Of a stretch of DNA of 64,000 nucleotides, positions 36,091 to 49,147 are shown in pieces; positions within the stretch are counted from its first letter, which is position 1, and each line of letters opens with the position of its first letter. The notes below the pieces were generated by a model. It saw only the letters and a program-made list of their open reading frames with translations, had not been told where the DNA came from and did not search any database. This DNA comes from Phascolomyces articulosus (Eukaryota; Mucoromycota; Mucoromycetes; Mucorales; Lichtheimiaceae): contig JAIXMP010000021.1 in assembly GCA_025677815.1 (NCBI GenBank), positions 761,847 through 825,846 on the forward strand. The letters are read 5' to 3'. The position numbers and the translations under genes are program-made.

Positions 36091-37723
36091 TATATATATA
36101 AAACGCGCGGGTTCATAGTAATAACTATAGTCGAATTATAGTTGATCTTCTATCTCCTCTCCCCTTTCTCTTCTCTCTCCTCTTGCTACTTCTTCTATTG
36201 TCTATTATCTTTTCCCTTCTCTTCTACTATTATCTTTCTCCCCCATTATATATTCTTCTTTTGACTTCTTTTTTTTTCTCCCAAAACACACATATTCCCT
36301 TTTTCTACCCCTCTGTCCGCAATTTTTATATTATATTTTATCCAGTAAATAATAATATGCATGGAGTATATAGTCAAGGAGAACTTTTTTTTTTGCGACA
36401 AAGATAATAAACGGATTTCTTGAAAGGATGATAATAGATATAATCTAATAATGGATCTATAACTGTTTATGTCTACAAAGTAATTTCTCCACCCTCTCAT
36501 CTTTACTCTTCTTTTCACTCATCTCCCTTCTCATTTCTCGGTAAGTCTCCTCCACTATAGACTTTTTTTCTTTCGTCCTCGGTTCACCTCCCAGTTCCAG
36601 TTACACTTTAAATGCCTCCCCCAACCCTCGTGTTTACAAAAAAAGATCAATAAAGAAGGAAAAACGAACCAAAAAAAAAGAAAAGAAAAGAAGAAAAAAA
36701 GACAATGCAAATACCTTTCCATCGTGCACAGACTTTTGGGAACGTAAAAAAAAAATGCTCGCTAGAAATATAAGTTGAGTGATGATGTTTTATGATCAAA
36801 TAATGTCTGTGATGTACAACGTCATAACTAATATTATGCCAAAAAAAATAATAAAAGGAATCAACGCGGTTTATTGTTTTAATATAAAAATAACACAATA
36901 ACTAATCATCACGGTAAATCAACCCAATTTGTATAATAGTTTGTTTCATAATAATAAATGAGTTTACCCTTTTTTTTTTTATTTTTTTGGGCGCTTGGCC
37001 CCAAATCACCATGCTATATGAATATATACTCATATATTGGATACATATTTTTTAATAATAATAATAATTGTCTGCTACTCTCTATACTCAATCAAGTAAT
37101 TTTTATATCATCCTGCTTTCTTCTCGATTTGGAATTACACTTATTTTTTTTTCAGGGATCAACAACCCACGCAAAAAGTAAGAAAAACATCAAACAAAGG
37201 AGATAGTAATTATATATATATATATATAGATGGATAGATTATATATGGTCAATTGTACAATAACTTTTTAATAATGATAATGAGAATCGATATCTTTTTT
37301 TTTTGTGCGTTTGAGCAAAAAAATATAACAAAAGAACGAGAGCATAAAAAACATATAATAATAATAATAATAATAATGGGCAATAGTAATAGTAATAATA
37401 AACTATATACAACAAACGTAGTACTAGACTACGAAAGAAAGAAAAAAAAGGGGGGGAAGAGGGATGGAACTATATAAAATCAAGCAAGTAAAGAAAAAAA
37501 AGGTGTGTATATTTTGTTCAAAGGAGGAGATAAGTAGTAGTGATTGTAGTAGTAGTAGTGGGATGAAGGCGTATAGGATAAAATAGGGCATAAATGTATA
37601 AAATAATATGGCGCAAATAAAAAAAACGTGGAAGAACAATAATAATAATAATAAGAAGAATAATTAAGGGCGTGAATGTGTGCTATAGTGTGTGGTGGAA
37701 TTTAATAAGCATCCCAGAAGTAA
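36091..37723. other. Low-complexity spacer
   Basis: Pyrimidine-rich and AT-rich runs, TA and AAT microsatellites (for example near 37210-37230 and 37355-37376). The right end is the 3' UTR of the minus-strand gene at 37724. No gene seen. Confidence 0.5.
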
Positions 37724-38965
37724 TTACATAGGTGCAGTACTGGTTCGTTTCCACATGGGACGAGTTTGATAGCGTCGTTTACGTGCTGCTGATGCAGCTG
37801 CTGCTGCAGACGGAGACATGGAAATGAAATATGCAGTAGCAGGACGTGGGAGTTGTCTTTTTCCTGAGGATGAACCGGATGCTAATAATGTGGTCGTGGA
37901 TACAGAAGAAGAAGAAAGTATACTTGTACTTCCATGACTACTAGTACTATTATTGTATAACATAGGAGATGAATGAACTCGTCGCTTAACCTTCGTATTA
38001 TGAAGTCCATCAAATACGGAATCATCATTCTCCTCCTCATCATCATCATCGTCATCATAAGCACCTGTGGATGTAGTGATGGACCATGCGGAAGAATCTG
38101 TGGTGGCAGTACTTAAACTATCAAGATCATCAAATTCATCATCTTCAAAATCATCATAATAGTTATGTTGTTGTTGTTGTTGATGAACTAATTGTTGAGC
38201 TTGTTGTTGTCGTTGTTGTTGGTCTTGTCGTAATAAATGTTCTGAAGCCAATGTAAAAGATGTAAAACAATGACTACGACTAGATCGTAACAAAGGTGTA
38301 GATGATGAAGGGGATAATTTCTTTTTATCTTGTTGATTTAATTGTTGAATCGATTGTCGGGATGGTAATGTAAGATGATCAGTAGTGTTGTTGCCACCAT
38401 TCTTGTGATGATTAAAATACTTGTGATAATAACTTTGTCTTTTCTTTTCCATACTAGCGCGTACAAGTTCTGAAAGATGAGTTAATTGAGATGAATTATC
38501 TTCTTCATCGTCTGAATCTTGTTGAAAATAAATGGATGAATTGTCATCTTCTTCTTCATCTTCATCATCATAACCCATCATGGTGGTCATTGTAGGATGT
38601 TGGTATGAAGCACATGCAGATGAGCGGATTTGTTGTTGATGAGAATGATAGGGTGATGATGATGAAGATCCCATGATGGTTGCTGTCATCATGGATAATG
38701 AACGTGGAGGTGGAGTTGCTAAGGATGAAGAATCCACTAAATGTTTATATCCTGATAATGTGGTGGATGAGGATGAAGAAGAGGGGGATGTAGATAATGT
38801 AGAAAGAGTAGGTGATCGTATTTGAGCGCGAAGTCGCAATAATTGAGAATCATAATGAATACTACGATGATGATGATCACATTTACTGCTATGAATAGGA
38901 TGATCCATGTTATGATTATTATTGTTATTGTTGATATAATATTGTTGTTGGTGTTGATAATTCAT
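37724..38965 (-). CDS. Single-exon low-complexity protein, Gln/Ser/Asp-rich
   Basis: 413 residues with no intron. Runs of Asn, Gln, Ser, His and Asp/Glu dominate: a Gln/Asn-rich start, SPSSSSSSTTLSG, an acidic block (DDEDEEEDDNSSIYF), HLSELVRASMEKKRQSYYHK, a Gln-rich middle (QDQQQRQQQAQQLVHQQQ), DDFEDDEFDDLDSLS, and a basic C-terminus (ARKRRYQTRPMWKRTSTAPM). No catalytic domain seen. The conserved-looking parts are the amphipathic LTHLSELVRASMEKK and the basic tail with PRPATAYFISMSPS. It could be a transcription-related or scaffold protein with prion-like composition. The long uninterrupted frame in AT-rich DNA and its codon regularity support a real gene; function unknown. Confidence 0.72.
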   Translation of the reverse strand: MNYQHQQQYYINNNNNNHNMDHPIHSSKCDHHHRSIHYDSQLLRLRAQIRSPTLSTLSTSPSSSSSSTTLSGYKHLVDSSSLATPPPRSLSMMTATIMGSSSSSPYHSHQQQIRSSACASYQHPTMTTMMGYDDEDEEEDDNSSIYFQQDSDDEEDNSSQLTHLSELVRASMEKKRQSYYHKYFNHHKNGGNNTTDHLTLPSRQSIQQLNQQDKKKLSPSSSTPLLRSSRSHCFTSFTLASEHLLRQDQQQRQQQAQQLVHQQQQQHNYYDDFEDDEFDDLDSLSTATTDSSAWSITTSTGAYDDDDDDEEENDDSVFDGLHNTKVKRRVHSSPMLYNNSTSSHGSTSILSSSSVSTTTLLASGSSSGKRQLPRPATAYFISMSPSAAAAASAARKRRYQTRPMWKRTSTAPM

Positions 38966-39678
38966 GATGAATAAAAATAAAAATGTGGTGAATAAAAAAA
39001 AAAAAGTAAAATGAAAAAAAAACCAGTAAAATGGATAAAGAATTAAAAAACGTTTTAGGTTTTCATTGCCTTTTATTTTTATATTATTTATTTTACTTGC
39101 TGATAGGGGTTATTCTCACTGTGGATGAATTTCTCCATCTTTTTTTCTCATTCTATCTATCTATATATTCTCAAGGAGTAGGAGGTCTTCATCCTGGGGA
39201 TGGGTGGGGGCCAAGTAAAACCCAACATAGTAAATGATTACTTCGAAACTTGTTATTATATCTAATGATCAGTAATAATAATAATAAAGTTCAACAAGGA
39301 GGGTAAGAAGGAGGAAGGAGGACAGGAGAAGGAGGAGAAAGGATAATAAATAATAAGCACCGTTCACACATATACATACATACTTAGGATAATCATAATT
39401 ATAGTGTGTAGAAAGAAAGAGAAAACATTTTTTGTATAGCAGAAGAAGAAGTATATACTAAACAATAAGCAAGGAAAAGATCGACACCCGAAAACTCACT
39501 ACTGCTACTATCTACACCAACATTATCGAATGTTACATAATATATATTTTAGATTGACATTCTATAACCCAGGGTCTAAATCTTATATATAAAAAAACTA
39601 GTAATTCCAAATCTGTATATATATATATCATTAATTTTATTATACACATGAAATACTCTAATATAGGTGATAAAATGA

Positions 39679-39718
<40 letters not shown>

Positions 39719-42015
39719 GTAATTATTATTATTGTCTGAGTTTTTGTTGTTATTGTTGCTGCTGTTGTTGTGAATATGTACATGAATGCATTGAACATAA
39801 TAAAGTAAGCATATTTGCAGCATTAAAAGAGAGGAGGAGGAGAGATAGGCAGAAGAGGAGTTCATCTACCTACAAATGTGTGATTGTACATTAGGGTGGT
39901 AAGATACTATGGTTCGTTCCCTTCTTTTTTTTTTTTTTTTTTGCTCCTATTTTATTAGAAAGGTAGTGTGAATGAAATGAATGTGTGTGTGTCTATATCT
40001 ATAAATGTCTATTTTATATATCAATTTACTATTACTTACTTGATTTACAAATATATATAAAAAAAGGGAACTTCTAATGATTATTATATAGGATAAATAA
40101 ATACACGCACTCATCTTCTTCATACATAAAAACCGGTTTATATAATAAACGGCATCATGTTTCAATTATGATGGATTCATTCTCATATATATCTGAAACG
40201 TTCTTTCTTATTATAATTTCGTAACAGTCATGTAATGTATATGTAATAATGATGTGCCGATGATGTGCGTGAGATATTATTTGTGGGGCAATCTTTTCTT
40301 ATACTAACTCATGCTTGTTTTGTTTGTAATTGACCATAGTAGGAACTTACTTTTGTCTTGGACTAGTTTTACTACTACTACTACTACTACCTTCCCACCT
40401 TTAACATTTTCCCTACCTTTTATTTCTTTTTTCGTTCTGTAATAAGAATGATCGTAAATTCGAATCATTTCTTTTTTTTTTTCTTCCTCCCCTTTACTTC
40501 TTCTTTCTCTCCTTCAACAAATGATAGACAAATAATTATAATCGTGTTGCACTTTTTCTAAAACAAGAATTAGAAGCATTTTTTTTATTAATCTGCAGTT
40601 ATGTTATGCATTCGTTTTACTCCGAATAATGTAACCCTCAATACAATATATATATATATATATATTAGAATCATGTATATCTCCAAGATCTTCATTTATT
40701 CTTCCATTCATTCATCAACGTTTTTTCTTTATGTATATTAATTTTTATATCAGAATTGCGTGGGAGAGGGGGAGGAAAGGTTTAAATGATGATGATTCAT
40801 TGTGAGTATATCAATATAGATATCCTGCATGCAACGTTTTATTATAAAAATAATAGTTCGTTTATTATAAGCATGTCGTCGTTTAAAAACAAAATAAACA
40901 AAGCATCCAATTTTATGCATATCATTTCAAACAAATGAAGCACAATGTATAAATACGTAAGTTGTTACATGATATTTTATCTCTAACCTATCATGATTCA
41001 CCCTTTTTATATATAATTATAATCCACTTGCATACCATTATTATGTATTAATACATTAATAAGTATACATGGGCTATATTTCTGTTATAAAATGTTTTAT
41101 TTCGTATTATTTATGCAGCTTTACAAGTAAGTTTATAACGCTTGTGTTGAGTGATCGTGATGCTTTTTTGTGTTTAGATGAATCCTCCTATTTTCCGTTT
41201 ATATTTTATAAAGTTTATGTCTTTCTCTTTCTCTCTTTCTCCTTTTCATGTCAATATTACATTCTACAATAATATAGGACATACAAAAAAAAACTAAGCC
41301 CAAAGGGAATGGGTCTATCCTTTTTATTAGAGTCCAATGTAATAGTCAAATGTTTCAATTTAGTTGACATTTTGTTAGATATGAAAAATTGAAAGATACT
41401 AAATGGGAAAAATAAAATTCATATGGTTTTTTCCTTTGATGGGAAATTTCATGAAACCCTTTTTTTTTTTTTCTAAAAAAAAAGTTTATTTTCATATTAA
41501 ACATAATACACACAACATCCGATTGTATTTTTTATTTTTAGATATGAGAAGACGAAATCTCCATTACTATAAGAATTCGCCAAGTAATAAATAAATAATA
41601 CCGTTTAGGAATATTGAGGTACCTTTCTTTTTTTAAGGAGTGGCAAAGAAGAAGTATATTCACTCTCAAGTCACTTTACCTATAAATTTATATTTATTTG
41701 CTTTCTCAACTCCTTTTTTTTTCTACAGTACCTCCTGCGGCAAATCATTTCGCACACTACTAATTGACTAATTGAACGAATAGGTAATATAATATAAAAT
41801 GCAAGATTTGAATGTGGGTTTTTTTTGTTGGGTATGTAAAGAAAAAGTATGATACAACTAAAAAAAAAAGGGAAAAAAAAAGATTACAAGAAAAAGAAAG
41901 ATAAAATAAACAAAAAAAATACTATTCTAAGTATTATAAAAACAACAACAAAATAATAACAACATAAATATAATAATAATAATAAAATAATAATAATTGG
42001 GCGTTGAAGTCATTT
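38966..42015. other. Gene-poor region with microsatellites
   Basis: The left 100 bases are the leader of the gene at 37724-38965. Microsatellites include an ATT array at 39681-39718 and a TA array near 40650-40664. Polypyrimidine runs near 39925 and 40475. No recognisable gene; the right end is 3' UTR of the RING gene. Confidence 0.5.
39681..39718. repeat. (ATT)n microsatellite
   Basis: About twelve uninterrupted TTA/ATT units, continued by imperfect ATT and TTG units to about 39770. Confidence 0.95.
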
Positions 42016-43457
42016 TTATACTCGTTGTTCAGGATTAGTAGGTACAGTACCATAGATGGGTAAAAGTGGTTCTATATAAAGTGATTGTTATGTGAATAAA
42101 AAAACAAATGTTAACAAGTTACACCATTAAACCCCTAGAGTACTACTTACCTCTTTCGTGTTGATGGGGTGTACATGGTAACCTTTCTATGCAACCTTTA
42201 CAAATCGGGCACTATTTTTTTTATCGTTAAAGTGTGAAATGAGTAAAATGATATCATATAACTCTCACATCCCAATATGTATCCCAACTTACAAATTTCT
42301 TTTGAGTGGTTAACCAAGCATCTACACATTGAGCATGGAAATCATGTTGACAAGGTAAAACTCTTAATTGATCACCTTCCATATAATCTTCCAAGCAAAT
42401 AGCACATTCTTCTCTTTCATTTTCACGCATTTTTTGTTTGTTATATATTTTGATAGTCAATTTGTTGACAGTATTGACATCCGCTAAATCGGCTCTACGT
42501 TTTTGTCGTTGACGAATACGCCAAGAGACATAGATGAGTGCAAGGAGAACACTCGGACTGATGACAACAATGACAAGTACGTCAATTAATGGCCTAAAAA
42601 AATAAATCGTATTTATTTGTTAAAAAAAATGAGCTTATCCTAATTCTATCTTCCCCTCCTTTTTTTTTTCATACCAAGAAATAAAATCATCCAATTGTAA
42701 TCGAATAGGTAATGGTTCTGAACTTGTTCTTGTTAATGATAATATAGTTAAATATTCTTCTTGAGCAAGAAATACACTTGGAATTAATACATCAGATGTA
42801 TCTCCTATATGTAAAATATATGTAAAATATTAGAATATTAGTTTTTTTTTTGTTTCTCTTCATATCAGATTATAAAACATTCATGATGGATGAATGAATA
42901 TTCTTTTCTTCCTCTCTCCTCTTTTGTGTTATAAATATAGTAGTTTTTTCCCACAAAAAAAAAGAAAAAGTAGCTTTACCAGGTGCATACATGGTAATCC
43001 ATCTTCCTGGATGTTCTGGATCGCCTACAACCACAGCAATGGCACCGCTTTGTTGCATAGACCGAATTTTTGTAATAAATGAACATCCACCTCTTCGTAC
43101 CAATGCAATCCAATTCTCTTCCAAAGGAGGTAAAGTGACAAGACTACAACCTGTCGGGTCTTGTTCAGGTTCAGCCAAAAAACCCAATTTTCCATTTTCC
43201 GATATCCGCGGACCAAATGCAGCAGCGTGATCTGCATAGGTCATGTTGTTGGTCTTAGGTATATATATATACGTTTATGTTAATAATCATGGTTGAAATG
43301 AATTGATTTTGATTCAAGTAGGGATATTATTTCTTGAATTGGATGATAATTATAACAAAAAAAAGATACTCACGAGAACAATAATGGATGCTTTGACAAC
43401 AGAGGTTGTTATTGTCAATAATAATAATAATAATAACCCTGAAAAACTATTCCTCAT
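42016..43457 (-). CDS. PA-TM-RING transmembrane E3 ubiquitin ligase
   Basis: Exons 43457-43374, 43253-42980, 42804-42675, 42593-42293, 42211-42151 and 42071-42016 encode 301 residues with consistent phases. Order: signal peptide with a Leu run ([20 protein letters not shown]), protease-associated (PA) lumenal domain ([35 protein letters not shown]), a transmembrane helix ([20 protein letters not shown]), basic stop-transfer, and a RING-H2 finger [20 protein letters not shown]...[23 protein letters not shown], complete with eight zinc ligands and split by an intron before CPIC. This architecture is that of RNF13/GRAIL-like ligases of endosomes, Golgi or vacuole, which ubiquitinate membrane cargo. 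The cytosolic tail after the RING is short for the family. Confidence 0.93.
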
Positions 43458-44521
43458 TGCGTGATTGCGTTATATAATAGAGTGTGGTATACAACAAGAA
43501 AAAGACAAAAAAAAGAAAGGTATAATGATATATATATATAAAAAGTGATATAAAAGAGAAGAAAAAAGAAAAAAGGAAGAAGAGAAAAAAGGAAGAGGAA
43601 AAAGAAAGAAGTTGAATGAGAGTTAAAAATATAATAAGGCTAAGGCTGAGAAATATTTGTGTGAGTTTTGGGGGGGGGGGTGATGATGAAAAGGGGCTTT
43701 GTTATGGGTGAGAAAGTGTACATAAAAGTGTATATAAATCCAAAAAGAAACCCCTTGTGTTTATGTAAAAAAAAGGCGTTAAAGCTTATGATATTATTTA
43801 TCCAAAAACAGTTTGTTTTTTTTCTGTAACCCTTTATCATTTTACTATTGTTGCTGTTGTTGACAGACATAATACTTAATAGAAAGGGCCCCATTTAAAA
43901 TAATCATTAATATTAATATTAATATTAATAATAATAATGCTGATAATCCATCATGATCACATATATATACAATGCATGCAGTACTTTAATGAACAAAAAC
44001 AAATCATGTATTATCTTATTACTAAAGTGGTCCCACTTGATTCATAATAATGAACTTTTTCCGTCCTGGTTCCGACACCATCCGAAGAAAACAAAGTGAA
44101 CAAGTGTAACAAAAACAAGGTCTATATATGATAAATCTATCGTTTGTTGTTGTTGTTGATTAATCAGTCAACAAGATCTATTTTATATTACAAAAAAAAG
44201 AGAGGTGCTTCTTTAAGAAATCTTCCTCCCAAGATGATAGTCTAAAGAAAGGTTTTTTTTTTAGACCTCAGAAGTATGATTTGGATATAACTTGGTATTA
44301 CTCATATTTTTGTACTTTTTCTCTTTTTTTTTTTTTCTGCATATTACTTTTTTATTACTTTACCAACTCTCTCTCCCCTTTACCCATAAACAACTTTTTG
44401 TTCGTCTTCTCTCTGTCTCTCTTTCTTTTTTTTTTCTTCTTCTTTCCTTTATCCATTCTATATTTATCCATTTATATATAATCACCATCATTATCAGCAT
44501 AATATTAACTATCCTATAACT
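43458..44521. other. Divergent intergenic region between RING ligase and kinase
   Basis: Holds both promoters. Purine-rich run at 43545-43610, a G10 run near 43671 and an AAT-type run at 43905-43940; a long pyrimidine-rich leader (44310-44450) directly precedes the kinase ATG. No gene seen. Confidence 0.55.
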
Positions 44522-47293
44522 ATGCAACCATCGCCAACGGCAAACTTTTCTCCTATTCATGACCCAACTTATTTTTCACAAAGACGTTCTAGTATACCCC
44601 ATAATAATGAAAAGAATTCATTTTCCATGTTATTAACAGGTCATTCATTGACCCCATGGAAAAGTGCTGACAGTCTCGTACCATCACAAACACATCCAAC
44701 CACAACAACCACAACAACCACAACACCAGGTGCCAGTAATAGTACTACAGATTTAGTCATTGACAGACCACCACGATCAAGACATACAACAGGTGGTTAT
44801 CCAATATACCCAAATAATCACCATAATCGTGAATCATCTTCTGGATTAACCGACCGTATTCGTAAATTCTCCTTTTCACGACAACCCAGTACACCTACAT
44901 CACCCAGACATCCACCATCCCATTTTCAACAACAACAACCTCCACCAAATGACGTTGTCATGACCAATACCATCAGTAAAGACTATGACCCTACCACGGG
45001 TAATAAAGTCATTAATAAATATATGATTATCAAAGAAATAGGTCGAGGTGTTCATGGTAAAGTCAAACTGGCTGAAGATATTGAAACTGGTGAACTAGTG
45101 GTAAGCTTTTTTTTTCTTTATAGAGACTCTCCCTTAACAAACAACAATCAAATATTTATTTTTAATCTCTCCTATACAAATACCACTCTCTACAAAAAAA
45201 AAATTTAGGCCATCAAAATCGTTGATAAAAGAACTCGACGACGACAACTTGGATATAGTTTATTACGTGGCAATAGTCAACAACATGTGCGTTCAGGATT
45301 AGATGGATTTAAAAAACAAACGGATTTACCCCAATATAGAGAAAATGAACAAAAGATTCGACGCGAAATTGCTATATTGAAGAAATGTTCTCATCCACAT
45401 GTTGTCAGGTTACGTGAAGTCATTGATGATCCGGCGAGTCGAAAAATATATTTAGGTAAATAAAATGAGGGGAGGGGTTATACAAAAAAAAATAGATCTG
45501 CCTATGTTGTACCTTCTTTTCTCCCTTCTTTTTCATCTATTTCTCTATTATCTCAGTCTTTTCCTTCTATTTCCCCCCTCCTTGGATGGATACCATTAAA
45601 AAAAAACAAACAAACTGATATTTCCTATACTAATCTATGATGTTGATCATGGTAGCACTTGAATATATGGAAGGTGGGGAGATCGAATGGCGGGACGAAA
45701 ATGAAATGCCGGTTTTATCGATCGACGAGGCACGTAATGTATTTAGAGATGTCGTCAGCGGTCTAGATTATCGTAGGTTTTTTATTTCCTTTTATTTCCC
45801 AAAAACACGGTATATTAAAAAAACCCACATTTGACATGTGAATTTATTGTTTTTTTTAATTCATAGTTCATTATCAAGGTATCATTCATCGTGATATTAA
45901 ACCTGCCAATTTACTTTTAACCACGGATTTAATTGTCAAGATATCCGATTTTGGTGTTTCTTATTTTAATGAATTATTAGCAGGAGATGGTCAACGATCC
46001 ACGACGACAGATGATAGTAGTCGTATTGATCGTGAATTAGCAGAAACAGCAGGAACACCTGCCTTTTTTGCACCTGAATTATGTTGTGCAGGTGATATGC
46101 CTTTAAGTCCTACGACAAGTTCAAGTATGGAGAGTTTACAAAGTAGTCAACATAGTCATCTTGGTGCTACTACGACGACGACGACAACGAAAGGTGTTCA
46201 TGTTGTGAATGATACGACAGGCGATACCAAAGATGATAAAACAAATCATTATCGCCCTAGAATCACAAAAGCAATTGATATTTGGGCATTGGGAGTGACA
46301 CTTTATTGTTTTATCTTTGGTCGATGTCCATTCATAGCGGCAACCGAATTTGAATTGTTTGATACCATTCCAACGGAACCTTTACGGTTTCCTGATCCAG
46401 AAGAAATTGGTTTTGATATTTCCGATGAATTGAAACATCTTTTACATCGTTTATTGACGAAAAACCCTGAAGAGCGTATCACTTTGGAACAAGTCAAGGT
46501 AAATTCTATGAAAAAAGATCAGTTGGATAAAAGAAAAAAAGTAAAACTCATCATATATAAAATTATATAGCATCATCCTTGGGTGATTGAAGACCTTGAA
46601 GATCCACAACCATGGTGGGAAGAAGCAGATCCAAGACGTTATAAAGCTGTGGAAGTGACAGATGAAGAAGTCACGCAAGCAGTAACAATTATGGATCGTT
46701 TACGAAAATCCATTCAAAAATTATCTTCTTCTCTTTCTAATCTGACACATGGTATAACACGACGACGTTCCAAAAGTGTTTCATCTCAACAACCCCCTCC
46801 ACCTGCTCCTTCTTCAGGTGCAGCCGCTCGACATGCTCCTTCCACCAGTACACCCATAGCAGAGCCTCCATTACTTATGCATGGTAAACCTTCGTATTCT
46901 ACTTCAATCATTCCAGGCAACAACAATAACAATCATAGACCTTTATCATCCCATGATCCTATACGACCCATTTCCTGTTTTTCGGATGAAACATCACATT
47001 ATCATCATCCAGATTTAGAAGAAGAAGATGAGGAAGAAGAAGATGACGTCGAAGGATATCATCATCAGCATCAACTTTATCATCATCATCAACAACAACC
47101 ATCTTATCATCATCCACATCAGCATTCATCTTTTACTTCACAAGATCAACAACAACAAAATCGACCTAGTTTGGATCGACAAACATCCACTGCATCTTCA
47201 TCCTCAGGTTTAGGTATCACGATTAGTCGATATCGTGGTGGATTGACACCTCAAGTTCCTCCTTCATCTTATCATCCTGCATCTCAAAAGTAA
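44522..47293 (+). CDS. CaMKK/SNF1-activating-type Ser/Thr kinase
   Basis: Exons 44522-45100, 45209-45455, 45656-45772, 45867-46498 and 46571-47293 give 765 residues. A low-complexity N-terminus (Thr run, RKFSFSRQPSTPTSPRHP) precedes the kinase domain: glycine loop EIGRGVHGKVKLAED, ATP Lys in AIKIVDK, catalytic loop HRDIKPANLLL, DFGVSYF, and the activation-segment end AGTPAFFAPELC. Between AIK and the C-helix is a 45-residue basic insert (DKRTRRRQLGYSLLRGNSQQ...), the RP-like insert of the CaMKK/LKB1-upstream group (Ssp1, Sak1/Tos3/Elm1, fungal CMKK), which phosphorylate AMPK/Snf1 or CaMK. A Thr-rich insert sits after APELC, before IDIWALGVTLYCFIFGRCPF. The long C-tail holds WEEADPRRYKAVEVTDEEV and His/Gln runs. 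Confidence 0.92.
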
Positions 47294-48031
47294 CAAAAAA
47301 AAAAAGAGAAATACAATCTTCCCTTCTTTTTGTTTTGAATTCACGTTTTTTTTTTATAAATAATTTATTATCACGCAACATTTTATCACACACTCACACA
47401 TTCACACACAAAGGATTTACCCAACAACAACAATAGCAAGAAACATGTTATACATATAACTATATATATATATATACATATACACTCAGAAACGCTCACA
47501 CTCACATATATTCATATTCATATATACTATGTCTTTCTTTTCTTCAAAAAAAAAAAAGGAAATCATATAATAGCATCCTTTTTAATGTCTTTTTTTTTCT
47601 TCAAATTGATTCACAAGCAAACTCATAAATTATATATACTTATCTTTTCAATAATAATAATAATACTATATACACCTCCATCCATCTCGCTAATATTAAA
47701 CCACACACACACGTACCCTCTCTTTTACCATCTCATTCCTTTTTTTATATATTCATACATAAACAACATAAAGAGACACATTTCACTAAACCAAATGTGT
47801 CAACTTTTTTTTTAATTATTTTATGGATCCAAACATGTTGATAAAAAAGTTGGGTGGGAATACTATCCACATTTTTTTTTGTATATTTAATAACGAATAA
47901 AATTATAATGTGTACATGCAAAAAATAAAAAAAAATGAGATGCGTTTGTGGTATTTACACGAAGAAAGTGGGGAGGGAGGGAAAAAAAAGGAAGAAACTT
48001 TTTTTTTTGTTTGGTTTGGTTTGGTTTGGAA
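47294..48031. other. Convergent 3' UTR region
   Basis: 3' UTRs of the kinase (+) and of the membrane protein (-) with AT, CA and polyT runs. No gene. Confidence 0.6.
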
Positions 48032-49147
48032 TTAGGGTGAATAAGGTGGAGGAGGGATATGATTCGGAGTAGACTCATTGTCTTTGATATCGATGGAGGC
48101 ATGTTGTCGATGAAGTTGATATTGAAGATGTTGTTGTTGCATGGAAGGTGTTGTTTCTGTCGATCGTTGAGCCATAACTACTGTAGGTTGTTGTTGTTGT
48201 TCTTCTAATGAGGAGTTAGGGGATAAGGATGCATGTTGTTGAGAAGGAGAAGAAGATGAATGGGTCACTCCAGGAGATAATGCAGAAGAAGGTGGTGGTG
48301 GTGGATGTTGTAATGGAGGTAATGAAATGGTCGTAGAATCGGTCGACACATGTTTATTGATCCTTTTTAATTTACGTTTTCGATAGAAATAAATAAACAA
48401 AGCGACGGAAATAATCACCAAAGCAGCTACAACGACTACCACAACAATAATAGCTGTATGTACACGATTTGCATGATGATCTGAAGCGGCTTTATCTTCA
48501 TCATCATCCAAACTTGTATCTGTACATCGATCATTTTCAATACATTGTAAAGCATTTAAACATTGATGGGTGGATTGACACACCGCATCTTCAGGTTTAC
48601 TATTGACACAAATGCGAGTTTCCTTGGAACAATAGGTATTATATTCACAATCGCTTAAATAATCATCTAATGGATTACTGGCATTACCAGGTGGCCAATG
48701 AATAATCGATTGTCGTCCATTGGAGATATCTTCCAAGTCAGTTTCTTCAAGTGTTGGATTAGGAGAGGTAACGCAAGGTGTATTTCGACGTGCGGTTTCG
48801 CCAATAAAAATAGGTGACCGGTTTGGCTGAGGAAGAATCCATCTAAATTTTATTTTATTTTTTTATTTTTTTATGGTTTGGTTCGAAAAAAAAAGGTCAG
48901 TGAAAATGAATACTATTTTTTCTACCTTTTTTTTAATTTTTAATTTAATCATATATATATATATATATATATATATAATCACTTACTGTGAGTTATGTTG
49001 TGGACCACATTGAACAGTAACATTGGTTACGATACAAGCATGAGTAGTATCAGCACAAGGCCAAGTACAATCGACAAGTACCTTGGCTGATTGGCAACAA
49101 CGTATATAAAAGAATAACAACAGAAAGATGCTGTTGTTTAGCCACAT
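48032..49147 (-). CDS. Type I membrane protein with Cys-rich ectodomain and PPPY tail
   Basis: Exons 49147-48987 and 48842-48032 give 323 residues. Signal peptide (MWLNNSIFLLLFFYIRCCQS), an ectodomain with about fourteen Cys (VDCTWPCADTTHACIVT, CEYNTYCSKETRICVN, CQSTHQCLNALQCIENDRC), a strong transmembrane helix (AIIVVVVVVAALVIISVALF), a basic KRKLKR stop-transfer and a cytosolic tail of Pro/Ser/Gln repeats. The tail ends HIPPPPYSP, a PPxY motif of the kind bound by WW domains of Nedd4/Rsp5 ligases. I do not recognise a named family; cell-surface sensor or Rsp5 adaptor-like membrane protein are both possible. The ORF beginning MEDISNG misses the true start: conserved phase and a signal peptide place it at 49147. 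Confidence 0.85.

Noticed and set aside
39681..39718. Regular short repeats as a CRISPR-like array
   Set aside because: Simple trinucleotide microsatellite without spacers in a eukaryotic genome.
44281..44481. Phe/Leu-rich ORFs before the kinase gene
   Set aside because: Translation of the pyrimidine-rich leader; composition is an artefact of poly-T/C.
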